A stretch of DNA of 64,000 nucleotides from Cloeon dipterum (taxonomy: Eukaryota > Arthropoda > Insecta > Ephemeroptera > Baetidae): contig NC_088787.1 of assembly GCF_949628265.1 (NCBI RefSeq), forward strand, positions 12,390,501 to 12,454,500. Direction: 5' to 3'. A model generated the notes under the pieces. It had not been told where the DNA came from and did no database searches. It saw only the letters and a program-made list of their open reading frames with translations. Positions 1 to 9,887 of this stretch are shown piece by piece. How positions within the stretch are numbered: the first letter of the stretch is position 1; the number at the start of each line of letters is the position of its first letter. The position numbers were made by a program, and so were the translations under genes.

Positions 1-338
1 GATGACTTCCAAAGGGTAAAATTGAACAAATTCTGAAAGCTCTCGACTTGGCTCTTCCAACGGTGTGCAAATCTTGCAGATCGAACCAATACAGAGCGCG
101 TAAAGCGTCGTTTAAGAGTGGCCACAAATTATGAGAATTAAATTATATCGATTGCTCGAGGGCTACCCTGACGCCAGGGTTTAATATTTCATATGTTCGT
201 ACTGTCTTGTCTCACCTGAGGGGTGACCCCAAGCATGTTCCTCTTGTTTTATTTGTTTTAAATTCAACCAATTATCCCTCTCCCTAAATAATCCATTTTT
301 TCTTTAATTTCTTCTAAATTTGTTTGAATAAATTTCAG

Positions 339-830
339 AACATGGAGACAAACTCATGGAGAGAGGTAACACACCTGTGGTACTTCGGCTGGCCGAGCAC
401 GGGGGTGCCGGACGAGGTGAACGCCATCATCGCCTTCATTATCGAGGCCCGTGCCTTCATGAAGGGCAACTCGGGCCCGTCGGTGGTACACTGCAGTCCC
501 GGCACCGGCCGCACGGGCACGGTCATTGCGGCCGACTTGTGCATCAGGGACTTCGAGAAGAGCAGGACGGTGGACGTGCCCAAGGTGGTGCACCGGCTCA
601 GGAGGGACCGCGCTGGCGCTGTGCAGACAAAAGAACAGTACCTCTTAATATATCAGGTGAGCCCAAATTATCATTAAATCTTTACTTAAAATGGCGAAGA
701 AAAATAAATTGCTTTTTAAATAATTTATTTCTTGATTTCGCATCGATAATAATACAAATATTTGGTCTTTTTCCAGATTCTGAATTTGTACGCAGCCAAG
801 TTGACTGGCGGGGCCATGGAATCAATTTAG
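339..830 (+). CDS. Protein tyrosine phosphatase, C-terminal two exons (partial)
   Basis: Two coding exons, 339-656 and 777-830 (stop TAG), are joined in phase 0 across a 120-bp GT-AG intron; the 5' part lies outside the window. The 123 visible residues hold the end of a classical PTP domain: the catalytic P-loop HCSPGTGRTG with Cys and Arg intact, then a Q-loop-like VQTKEQY. The family dephosphorylates phosphotyrosine. The WPD loop, normally WPDxGVP with Asp as general acid, reads WPSTGVP, and the P-loop has Pro where most active PTPs have Ala. This suggests weak or altered catalysis. No transmembrane segment or second domain follows, so this is the only or last PTP domain. I could not assign a subfamily. 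The protein ends in MESI, which would fit a class III PDZ ligand (inference). Confidence 0.85.
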
Positions 831-1600
831 ACCCGATCGACGATCGACAAATACATAATTATGTATTATTATCAGACTGCTCTTGAAATCTGAACTAACT
901 GAAAAGAACTGCACGAGTTTTAACCGTGATAAATGACACATTTCGTGATAAATGAGAAATTGCTTTTATTTAAGAGTAACTAGGACTAAATGTAAGCCGT
1001 TACAGCTGATTATTGAACTGTGGGACCAATGTGTAATGATTATTGCAGCGCTGGAGAGCTTGAGACCTGGTTTCGGCCCGTCAAGCTCTTGCAGTGTCAT
1101 ATCAACATTTAACTATAGAAAGTTAGAGAAGCACAAATTGATTGGACTGCCATATATTACGTTCGAAATTTAATTCATCGAAGTGCGTTGTAATCAATTC
1201 GGTAGCCATGCGTTTCTGTGATCATCCAGATATATATTTTATTTTTTTGAAGCTGTTGTCCTTGAGAGCTCTCTCAACTTGCGTATTTTATCCACTTTGT
1301 TCCTTGTTTGGCGGTTGACTTCAAATTTGGTGTCAATAACTATCTAGTGATTAATGATTTCCATTGTTTGACAGCTAATTTTGCATCATGCACTCCACAA
1401 ATTGTGTGTAAATAGCAGGCGTAGTAGTATGTGTATATCAATATGAGCAACAAGTAAGGGTAGATCTCACCCGATGTGAATAAATGTACGTTATTCAATT
1501 CTGTATGTATGCATGCACCTTGAGATTTCAGCGCGCTATGAGTATATTCTCAGTAGTTATTATAGTGTATAATAAATTATAGATTATTATGTTAAAAGAT
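831..1600 (+). other. 3' UTR and end of the tyrosine phosphatase gene
   Basis: This follows the stop codon, is AT-rich, and has no convincing ORF. Polyadenylation hexamers AATAAA lie at 1479-1484 and 1571-1576. The second is followed by AT/GT-rich sequence and is a plausible transcript end. Transcript length was not tested. Confidence 0.5.
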
Positions 1601-2139
1601 TAAATTGAGGTTGTTTCATTTTTCAAACATTAAAAATTGTGTGCAAGAAAGGCAAAAGAAAATAGCAAGTACCTTCGGAGCAGTATATTATCAAGAAATG
1701 ATCCAGCCAAAGTTGCATTTTTGTGCCCTCGAAAAAGCAAATCTTCGTTAAATATAACGGGAGGTTTGAGGAATGTTGCCTTGATTGATTAAGAATGGAA
1801 ATTAAATACTTATACGGTCGCAGGATATAAAATTACAAAAGCAAGGAGATCAAAAACAGAAAAACGTATCAAAATTTCGCTTCCTTAATATACAATCAAA
1901 TGGAAAATTTCCTCTTTCAAATTAGGAATTTTTTAACATCTTTTTTATATTATCTTCTTATACGCCAGCAACATACGTTATAAACTTCTCAAATTAAGCT
2001 TTTAAGTCAAAACAAAGATGTAAATTCGCAGATTTATTAGCTTTTGATTTATAATAAAAGTTAAAACAAATTAGAATTGGTACGTATATATACTAGTTAA
2101 CTATCGCACCCATTTAATTAAAATTTGTTTTAGTAATTC

Positions 2140-2515
2140 AAAATAAATTTCAGATCAGATTTCATTTTGACCTTATTATTTTGTCTCTATATATGCCTTA
2201 AAGTTTCCGTGAATTCAACTTCGTATGCGGCAATGTCATCACAATATCGTGTGGTGCGTTAGGTAGTAAAATGGTATTTGTCAATTTAAGCGGCACGCGT
2301 TTGACAAATTTACAGCTTTTTAAAGCTCGATTTTCCATCATTTTGAATCCAGATCGTCTCATTAATGGCAGCCAGCCTCATCACATCTTCTTCCATCCTT
2401 TTTAAGCCGTATTCCTCAAATTTCGCTTTAAAAATTATCCTATTAATGCAATTAAATATTAATTCCACAACAATATTCAATAATTACAGATTATGGTTGT
2501 AGAGCCTGCAATTTT
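2140..2515 (-). pseudogene. Relic of a third galactose 3-O-sulfotransferase copy (3' exons)
   Basis: On the minus strand, 2440-2140 matches the last exon of the neighbouring sulfotransferase (2811-3114). The reading starts KAKFEEYGLKRMEEDVMRLA, then loses frame at a one-base insertion just after the AAIN equivalent and soon reaches a stop. Upstream, 2485-2515 matches the end of the penultimate exon, including the RLYN codons and the CT|GTAATT donor. No trace of earlier exons was found. It is therefore a 5'-truncated, frameshifted relic of a tandem duplication lying 3' of the two intact copies. Confidence 0.8.
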
Positions 2516-2540
2516 ACTCTTCCCAAGAGTATTTCTCTTT

Positions 2541-2646
2541 TGTCAAAAACTCATGATATTTGTATGTTTATTTTTTCTATTGTATATTGTGTTCGTAATT
2601 TGCAATTAGATGGAATATATTGTGAGAAGATCATCACCTGAATGTA
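2541..2646. repeat. Dispersed repeat R3, copy 1
   Basis: This shares an uninterrupted 52-bp identity (2595-2646) with 8989-9040, and a looser match reaches back to about 2541. The identical core contains GATGGAATATATTGTGAGAA. No ORF, terminal repeat or family could be recognised. It abuts the sulfotransferase relic. Confidence 0.75.
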
Positions 2647-2810
2647 AGATCAGGTTAATTTTCGTAAAAACCGCGCGCATAGCCTTTATTTCCTAATTCG
2701 ATAAACATTAATTAAAAGCACAATCCTTTTCACACTTTACAAATAAATTTCGAATATAAAGTATGAACGTAATAAATTCAATCAGTAAATTATATAACTT
2801 CGTAAATATT

Positions 2811-4226
2811 TTATTTAAAATTTAAAATATATTTCAGATCAGATTTGATTTTGAATTTCTTTCTTTGCCTCCACCTTAAAATGTCCGTGAATGCCAACTC
2901 CTTTTGAACGAAAGCCTCACAGTATAGTGGCGCTTTAGGAAGCAAAACAATATTTTCAATTTTGTGTAGAGTCGCATCTGACAAATTAACGGTCTTTCGA
3001 GGCTCGATTTTCAGGCATTTTGATTCCAGATCGTCATTAATGGCAGCAAGCCTCATCACATCCTTCTCAATTCTTTCCACGCCGTATTCCTCGATTTTTA
3101 CTTTAAAAATTTTCCTAGTAATGAAATGAAATATTAATTCCTCAAGAATATTTAAAATGATTAAATTACAGAAAATGGTTGTAGAGCCTGCTATCAACAT
3201 TATTCAGCTCGAGAATCTTTTTCCTCTCAAGTTCGGTCAGTTCACTCACTGCACTCGTTTCCCTAGTGTTTAATGAGATGAATGCCATTTGTTCCAACGG
3301 CCAGCATAGCAGATCAGCTAGCAACACCAACGAAATCAGCATAAAATCGGCTACGAGCACCAAATCAAACTCGGCTGTCAACGTGGAGACTAATGTATCA
3401 ATTGCGGTCTCATTTCGAAATTGCTCTTCATCCATTCCCAAATCAAAAGCCATCTGGAAATGAAGTCCAAAATAGACAACGTAAAATATTATGACTGTCC
3501 GAAACCTTGCCTGATTGTGTCCAAAGGCGTAGCCGTAACGAACGCGATTTTCACACATTTTAATTATATCTTCAGTAGCATAGCTCAGAAGCTTTTTCAA
3601 AGTAAGCGATTTGTTTTTCAGCCAGTTGTTTCCCAAACTGAAGTAGTGGTACGATGAATCGAACTGGGCAACTGGGTCTCTCATTACGGTGATCCATTTC
3701 GAATCGTTCGGCATCACTCTTCTCACTGCGTCTGGCGTGAATCGTGAGTGGTGCACAAACATATCATACTCCTCGTTCTCAGCTAGTAACCATTTGCCGA
3801 TGTGCTTCGTTTCGTTCCAAAAATACGGATGCCCGATGTAATTACCTGGAGGATCGGGTATAATATTAATTTTTGATTCATTTGCGAGTCAAACCTTTCT
3901 CAGGCAAGACGAAATTCAACCCTTTCTTGAAGCCGCGGCGCATCAGAATGTTCTGCACGGTGGAACTGGCGCATTTGTGCGTTTTCAAGAAGAAAATGTG
4001 GTCTGAAGGTACGCAATTTGAGCTCCTGTTGAGCTGAAATAAGGGAAGCTTTCTGAGGGTTGACTCGTCATGCAGCAACGTTTCTAACCTTATAAATAAA
4101 AATAAAATAGAAAGCAAAACAAATTTTGTGATTTAAATACCGGTTTTTCGCGTTGAGGTAGACGAGAGAGACGAGCGCAAAGAAGGAAAGAGTGAGCACG
4201 TAGAGTTGCTTCCGCTTGATATGCAT
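2811..4226 (-). CDS. Galactose 3-O-sulfotransferase-like protein, copy 1
   Basis: Five exons on the minus strand (4226-4141, 4088-3895, 3845-3511, 3453-3170, 3114-2811) sum to 1203 nt, or 400 residues. The family transfers sulfate from PAPS to the 3-OH of galactose on glycolipids or glycans in the Golgi lumen. The first exon gives a type II signal anchor (basic MHIKRK, then a hydrophobic stretch of about 18 residues). The 5'-phosphosulfate loop FLKTHKCASSTVQNILMR is clear, the 3'-phosphate region contains MRDPVAQFDSSYHYF, and the family block LLADLLCWPLEQMAF follows. Intron 3 has a GC donor (3510-3509, CAG|GCAAGG). The start is supported by a minus-strand TATATAA at 4271-4277, about 45 bp upstream. 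Exon phases match copy 2 at every intron. The acceptor substrate cannot be predicted. Confidence 0.9.
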
Positions 4227-4270
4227 TGATATGAAACCTGCAGTCAGTTAAAATGAGGAGCCACGCAGCT

Positions 4271-4277
4271 TTATATA
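4271..4277 (-). promoter_or_regulatory. TATA box of sulfotransferase copy 1
   Basis: TATATAA on the minus strand, about 45 bp before the ATG at 4226. This matches the short TATA-to-ATG spacing (41-53 bp) of the SLC12 genes in this window. Confidence 0.6.
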
Positions 4278-4509
4278 GTCTTGTTGTTGGTTTATCTCTT
4301 AAAACTATCTTGTCGTATCAAAGCATGTTCAACGGAAGATATGTCCAATTAAAATTTATTAAAAGCGGTGTGATTGCAAGTCATTCATGATGATTTACTA
4401 CTTTTTTGCTTTGTCACAATCTTATCCAATAATTTGTTGACTAAATATTGCAGGAAATTTTATCAAGACTAATCAAAATCATAGATGTTAAGATAAATTT
4501 TATTCGACG

Positions 4510-5895
4510 TTAAGCGAGAAGTTTTTTCAGCTTGGATCGGGCCGAGAATTTATTCCTCTGCCTTTGCCTCAGCAGTTCTGTGAAACTCAGCTCAGGCATC
4601 AAAATAAATTGGCACTTTTGCGGTGCATTCGTCCTAATCGTTAATTTTTTGATCTTGTCATTCGAAACAGATGTTTTCGTCTCGGCTGAAATCGCAACGC
4701 AATCTGATAGCAGTTTGTTGTTTAAATCCACTAATCTTGAAACTTCTCTTTCCATCCGTTCAAATCCGTATTCTTTCACTTTAAGTCTAAAAACTTCCCT
4801 GTGCAAACTCGCAGATGAAAATTATTATTAAAAAAAATAAAATAAGTCTCTCACTGGAAAAAATCGTAGATGCTGACGTCTTGCTGATTTATTTTCTCGA
4901 TTTTTCTCTTGTGCAGAAGCGAGAGTTGAGGCAAACGGGAGTCAGTGCGCACGTTTAGGGGGATGAAAGCCACCTCATCGAGGGGCCAGCACATCAGATC
5001 GGCCAAAAGCACCATGGACACCTCCAAGAATTCTGTTAGCATCACCAGTTGAAACTCCTCTCCCAGCATATGAACGAATTGCTCGAAAACCGATTGGTTG
5101 TTCATGAAATAAGGATCAAATCCAAAGTCAAACGCCAACTAATAAAATAAAATTAATAACTAATAATTTATCGGCTTGAGAATTATGGACCTGATTTTGG
5201 CCGATTCGGTAGCCCATTCTATCCACGGAGGAAATCAAGTTTTTTATTTCTTCTTCTGTTCTTGATAAAAATTCTGTGAGCGTCAGCGCATTTTGCCTTC
5301 CCCAGTATTTCCCCAGGTCGTAAAAATTGAACAGCGACTCGAACAGAGAGACAGGGTGTCTGACGATGGCCACCTTTACCGTGTCGTTCGGCATCAAGGC
5401 GCGCACATCAGGAGGGCTAAATCGGCAGTGGTGCGCCAAAATGTTGAATTGCTCCGAATCGTCCATCAGACCGTCCCCGACGTATAATTTGTTAAAATAC
5501 TGCGGATAGCCTAAGTAGTTATCTGTATAGAAAAGAGTCCATTTTTACTCCGACCTTTGAGGAAAAAACATGGTGAGAACAACCTTTGTCTGGAAGAACA
5601 AAATTGAGATCCTGGTGTAATCCACGCCTCATCAGTACGTTTTGCACGGTGCTGCTGCCGCACTTGTGCGTTTTCAAAAAGAACAAGTTGGTTCGAGGCG
5701 TGCAGTCTGTCCTTATTTTATGAATTTGAGCAGCGTCCTCATATGGTTGCCTGCGTAACTTCAATACAATAGGTATTTCAGGTGATTTGTATGAGATAAT
5801 TACCTCCTGAAGAGCGGTGCAAGGAGAAGGTAGCCAATTGTGGCAAGTAACAAAGTATTTGCTAAATTTCTTTTTCGTCTTACGAAGGCTCGCAT
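4510..5895 (-). CDS. Galactose 3-O-sulfotransferase-like protein, copy 2
   Basis: Five minus-strand exons: 5895-5804, 5750-5584, 5522-5191, 5138-4855, 4798-4510. From ATG 5895 the product is 387 residues. An in-frame upstream ATG at 5940 would give 402. I prefer 5895 because it gives a basic MRAFVRRKR before the membrane anchor, as in copy 1, and because a TATA-like GATAAAG at about 5954-5960 is too close to 5940. The PAPS loop is FLKTHKCGSSTVQNVLMRRG, the 3'-phosphate region contains VRHPVSLFESLFNFY, and VLLADLMCWPLDEVAF is shared with copy 1. All four introns are GT-AG and share positions and phases with copy 1; exon 4 is 284 nt in both. The start of the next gene downstream (4226) is only 283 bp from this stop codon. 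The pair is a tandem duplicate, probably Golgi-resident. Confidence 0.9.
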
Positions 5896-6085
5896 TATTT
5901 TTAAAAGGAAAATATAAAAAAGGCCAAAAAGGGACAACATGGCGTGATGGCACTTTATCTCACTTCCTGTCCGTCATAAATTGGCCTGCTGTACTCATTA
6001 GTGTTTAGGTGAAAATGCGGGCAGGGGGAGTATCAGTGTTGGGTTGTCTTTTGTCATTTTAAAAAAGGGGTTTGGAAAAGCTTTA

Positions 6086-6112
6086 AATATATATATATAT
6101 ATATATATATAT
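6086..6112. repeat. (AT)n microsatellite
   Basis: A perfect dinucleotide AT run of about 27 bp in the intergenic stretch after the sulfotransferase pair. Confidence 0.95.
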
Positions 6113-8180
6113 CTCACTGAAAAATTTAAATGCTACAATTTTTTTAATTTCTAGGGCTCAAAAGATAATTTTTAATTTGAGTAAAATTGATATATTTTTA
6201 AACTGTGATATATTAATGTCAGGGGAGGTAGTGACGAGTCTATCGGTGCACAGTTTTTTGCAATTTTTACTGTCAGAAACCAAAATTCGGAGTTGCCAAT
6301 ATTTGCAAAACACGAAAAATTCGAAATTCATGTTTTTTTCGAGTTACAGAGCATAATTTCCAAAAAAAAGGAAAACCACTCTGACATATATATTCTCACA
6401 TTTAAACACGTTTTCAAAATTCCAAAATCCTGAGAGCTTCATTTCTAAATTTTAATAAGAAACCAAATTTACCAGCAGAAACCTTTGACCTTGACTTCGG
6501 GCATTAAATTTAAGTCATTCAAATACGCAATAGAAACCCAAAAATGAATTGAATTTTTAAGCTTTAAATTTTTAAAAATCCCATTATAATTTCGGTCATG
6601 TTCAATGTTTAACATTGCAATTGCGAGTGCAAGTCAGTGTACTTGCACGTTCGATTGCGTTGCAATAATTAGCATTACAGCTAAATCAAAAGTAATTTCA
6701 CTTTAGGGAGGTTTGCCATTAAAAGCTGCGTGCCGGGCATGACAATCAGTGGAGTCGTCGCCACGCTGCAAAGTAGAAAGAAAGTGTTGTTGCACGCGGC
6801 GTGCTCTGCCTTTTCAATTAGTGCGCCGGACGGACAAACAATAATAATATGCACAAATAATATGATATTATTGACAAACGCGCCGGCCGCTGACATAATT
6901 GAGCGGCGGCCACGGGGAGTAAGTAGGCCGTTTGTAATCACGTTGCACACCGTGCGGCCCATTGTCGACGGTCGACCAACGACGCACCTCTCCGCATTTT
7001 TGTGCGCTCTTTTTGGTCGAGTTGTTATACTCTTTGTCTTTCCAACGCGCGTGCACTGCTCGACAACTTGAATCAAACAAGACGTGATATTATATTGTTT
7101 CTAATTTTAAATTAAAGCTGGTGAAATAAATTTATCTTAGAAAATATTGTAATTTTTCTCGATAGTCTTTTAGAAAAATGAAAAAAATCGGCTAGAGTAA
7201 AATTGTAGTAAATTCGGAAAGCTAAAAATAACAAAATGCTTCAAAAATTTTCCCCTACCAATATCCCAGAAAATCCGTTTTACAAATAACTGACTTGTAT
7301 TTACCACCGAGTTGTGAAACCTGCAAACAAATTTTGAAATAGCCAAAATAAATAAAACTTTCTTAGAAAAAATTCAAACCACAACAAGCCGGTAAAAATC
7401 GCGGATCTAGCGCAAAATTAAATACAGGCACTGTTCCTAGTTGGCAGATTGTTCTAACGAATGGAAGCGGAAAGAAAACACTATAATATCCCGGTGTAAG
7501 AAACAAGGAGTGTCACAAAAAAGCTGACGAAACTGTGTTTTGAAATTCCTCTTATACAAAATCTGACTGACAGTTCTCAGAAGCTTATCAGTCATTTGTT
7601 GCTTATTTACGCAATTTCGATTATTAGCCGTGTCCAGAAGAGTTGTGTTTTTCATTATCTATAAGAGGTGAGGCACGCGCAGATGCGATTCGCAAATTTG
7701 AGAGCAAGCTGCGCGCGTGCAGCCGTGCTGGCACATCTTGATTAGGTGAGAATCTCGGCAGATGCTCGCTAACGAGACTCTAATCATTCGGCATGTTCTC
7801 AGCATTTGCGTCCGACAGCAATTGCCTAATTCGGAATTGCTCTCTAACCAATTGACAACACACAACGCATAAATTAAATACGAAAATATTTTATCTAGAT
7901 TAATTACACTACTGAAGAGGAAAATAAAACACAATTTTATTGCCTTGGAGTGATATCAGCCAGACGTGCGATAGTTGAAGCACCCGCAATAAACTATGAG
8001 AGCTCTATGGTCAGTTTCCTCTGCAGATGAGCTGATAAAATTCTGTCCTACATTCTGCAGTCAGACTAATAAAAAATCGAGACTCCAGGCACTTCAACGG
8101 AGCGTGTTAATATCAAGCAAGCCATCATTATAGCTGTCAAGTAAAGAGGAATGATATATACTGCAAAATCGTGGAAAATC
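6113..8180. other. Intergenic region without a recognised gene
   Basis: Mostly AT-rich. The part at about 6205-6560 resembles degenerate repeat family R2 (GTGCAG, TTTGCAATTTTTAC and CAAAACACGAAAAA words). A less AT-rich patch at about 6720-7080 has open frames of 113 residues (+) and 131 residues (-) over the same bases. Neither resembles a known family nor shows splice structure, so I treat the patch as non-coding or possibly regulatory. I see no RNA gene here. Confidence 0.5.
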
Positions 8181-8189
8181 ATTGTTGCG

Positions 8190-8425
8190 GATGCATTAAC
8201 TTATCCTTTAGAGTCCAGTAGAAGCCAAAATTGTACATTTTTGGGTGCAAAGTTAGTATACTTTTCAAACATGGTGAAGACAGTCTGATTCTTACTTGAA
8301 ATCCCATTTTTTTCACAACAAATAGTTGTACTAAAAGGTTTCCTCGCGCTGTTGGACAGATCTCGACGAGACGAATCGAAATCTGCCAAGAAAATTTGCT
8401 CAAACGCTGCAAAGTTGAAAATTTG
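8190..8425 (-). repeat. Dispersed repeat R1 (minus orientation)
   Basis: Carries, reverse-complemented, the R1 signature: a CTCGTCGAGATCTGTCCAAC-like segment, then GGAAAC, AAGAATCAGACTGTCTTC and CATGTTTGAAAAG words. The same order recurs at 12225-12440, 43780-44095, 44330-44640, 57545-57765 and 62455-62660. No coding capacity; probably a short non-autonomous element. Confidence 0.6.
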
Positions 8426-8444
8426 AATTTTTTCTATAGCAAGG

Positions 8445-8581
8445 GTGTAGCATGCTGGACACACCGGTTCTCGTTAGATCACCCAAGTTAAGCAATATGC
8501 ATAGTCACGGAAAATGGATGGGTGACCGCCTGGAAAGCCTCCCTGCCGACTGAATAGCTCTAGGCCGACTCGCTACTTGTC
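8445..8581 (+). repeat. 5S rRNA-like unit 1 (5S-headed SINE, 3'-truncated)
   Basis: The segment shows the core of 5S rRNA: CGGTTCTCGTTAGATCACC, then AAGTTAAGCA (box A region) and GGATGGGTGACCGCCTGG (box C region). Both ends differ strongly from mature 5S, so it is not a functional rRNA gene. After the 5S-like part it continues with CTCTAGGCCGACTCGCTACTTG, as in unit 3, and then loses the SINE body. Confidence 0.75.
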
Positions 8582-8934
8582 GGAGCAAACAAAATTGGCA
8601 CTGTGTGTGCTCATGAAAATTTATCTGGGACGTGCGCACAACAAACTTTTTGCAACGAGAGACCCATGCAGACAACAAACTATTTAAATTGGATTTATTG
8701 GAGCTGCGCTAATTGGAAGCTAATTCTCGCTATGTAACCAAAGAAGCAAACAATACGAGGCAACAAAGCTCTATTATTATTTTACTTTTCCATTAAGGTT
8801 ATAAATATCAAGTGTGCAACTAACCAAAATCTCTGTTATTTTGTCTACGGTTTGTTCTCGTAAGATCACCGAAGTAAGGCAACATATATAAGCAATATAT
8901 AAAACCGTAAAACGCACAAACATGATAGACGCAG

Positions 8935-9040
8935 CCAAAAACTTATGATATTGTTGTATGTTTATTTATTATATTGTTTGTTATGTTTGTAATTTGCAAT
9001 TAGATGGAATATATTGTGAGAAGATCATCACCTGAATGTA
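8935..9040. repeat. Dispersed repeat R3, copy 2
   Basis: Identical over 52 bp (8989-9040) to 2595-2646. It lies between 5S-like units, just after a fragment of a 5S-like unit at about 8849-8885. Confidence 0.75.
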
Positions 9041-9197
9041 TTACCATGCTAAAAGACTAATAAATTAATTGAATTGTGTAAATAAACGCGTCGGTCGCGT
9101 GAGTTTTACCGTCTCGTGAAGTAATTTAGGGAACTTGACTGTGCAATATTTGAGGGGTCATTTTAAAATGATATCTCGACCCTCGAAGTTTTGGTAT

Positions 9198-9497
9198 AGG
9201 GTGTAGCATATTGGATACACCGATTCTCGTTAGATCACCCAAGTTAAGCAATATGCGTATAGTCAATAGTAGGGAGGTGGATGGGTGACTGTCTGGAAAG
9301 CCTCCCTGCCGACTATTTTAAGGCAAACCATTTAAATTGGATTGATTGGAGCTGCGCTAATTGGAAGCTTATTCTCGCTATGTAACCAAAGAAGCAAACA
9401 ATACGAGGCAACACCTCTCTATTATTATTTTACTTTTCCATTAAGGCTATAAATATATCAAGTGTGCAACTAACAAATCTCTGTTATTTTGTCTACG
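9198..9497 (+). repeat. 5S rRNA-like unit 2 plus spacer
   Basis: The 5S-like part at 9200-9315 is close to units 1 and 3 (ATTCTCGTTAGATCACCCAA, GGATGGGTGACTGTCTGG). It is followed by a spacer of about 170 bp, 9329-9497, that is nearly identical to 8680-8848. The 5S-plus-spacer period is about 300 bp, as in tandem 5S rDNA, but the units are degenerate. Confidence 0.75.
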
Positions 9498-9887
9498 GTG
9501 TAGTTTGTTGGATACACCTGTTCTCGTAAGATCACCGAAGTTAAGCAATATGCGTATAGTCAACAGTCGGGAGGTGGATGGGTGACCACCTGGAAAGCCT
9601 CCCTGCCGACTATATTATAGCTCTAGGCCGACTCGCTACTTGCTGGTTTGCACCTTTCCAGCATACGTTATTGGCATCACGAGACGAATGTCTAGCGTTT
9701 CAAGCAGCAGTCCTCGGTGCGGAGGCAAGTGGCCCTTGAGTGGGCTGGGTCCCTGTGCGGCCTGGTGCGCCCATGTTATCCGTTCGCGGTGTTATTGGGA
9801 CCCGGGTTTCAGCATTCATAATTTCATATGCTAGCACAGTGCGCGCCCTTCCCACTCATCGGACAGGAATAAAAAGCAAAAAAGGTC
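9498..9887 (+). repeat. 5S-headed SINE, full length (unit 3 plus body)
   Basis: A 5S-like head (9498-9612; box C region GGATGGGTGACCACCTGG) leads through CTCTAGGCCGACTCGCTACT into a GC-richer body at 9631-9870 and an A-rich tail (AATAAAAAGCAAAAAAGG). The body recurs at 11847-12089 behind a different head and, diverged, at 19748-19905. The 64-residue ORF inside it is incidental. Confidence 0.8.

Noticed and set aside
1-338. A further phosphatase exon at the window start
   Set aside because: The acceptor-like TCTTGCAG near 80 is followed by early stops in the tested frames and nothing matches the PTP fold; it is most likely intron.
6681-7080. Overlapping ORFs of 113 and 131 residues on opposite strands
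   Set aside because: No recognisable domain, no splice partners, and both strands are open over the same bases, which fits composition rather than coding.
8445-9612. Functional 5S rRNA genes
   Set aside because: Only the internal core (boxes A and C) is recognisable; both ends and the intermediate region differ from conserved 5S, and the copies differ from one another.
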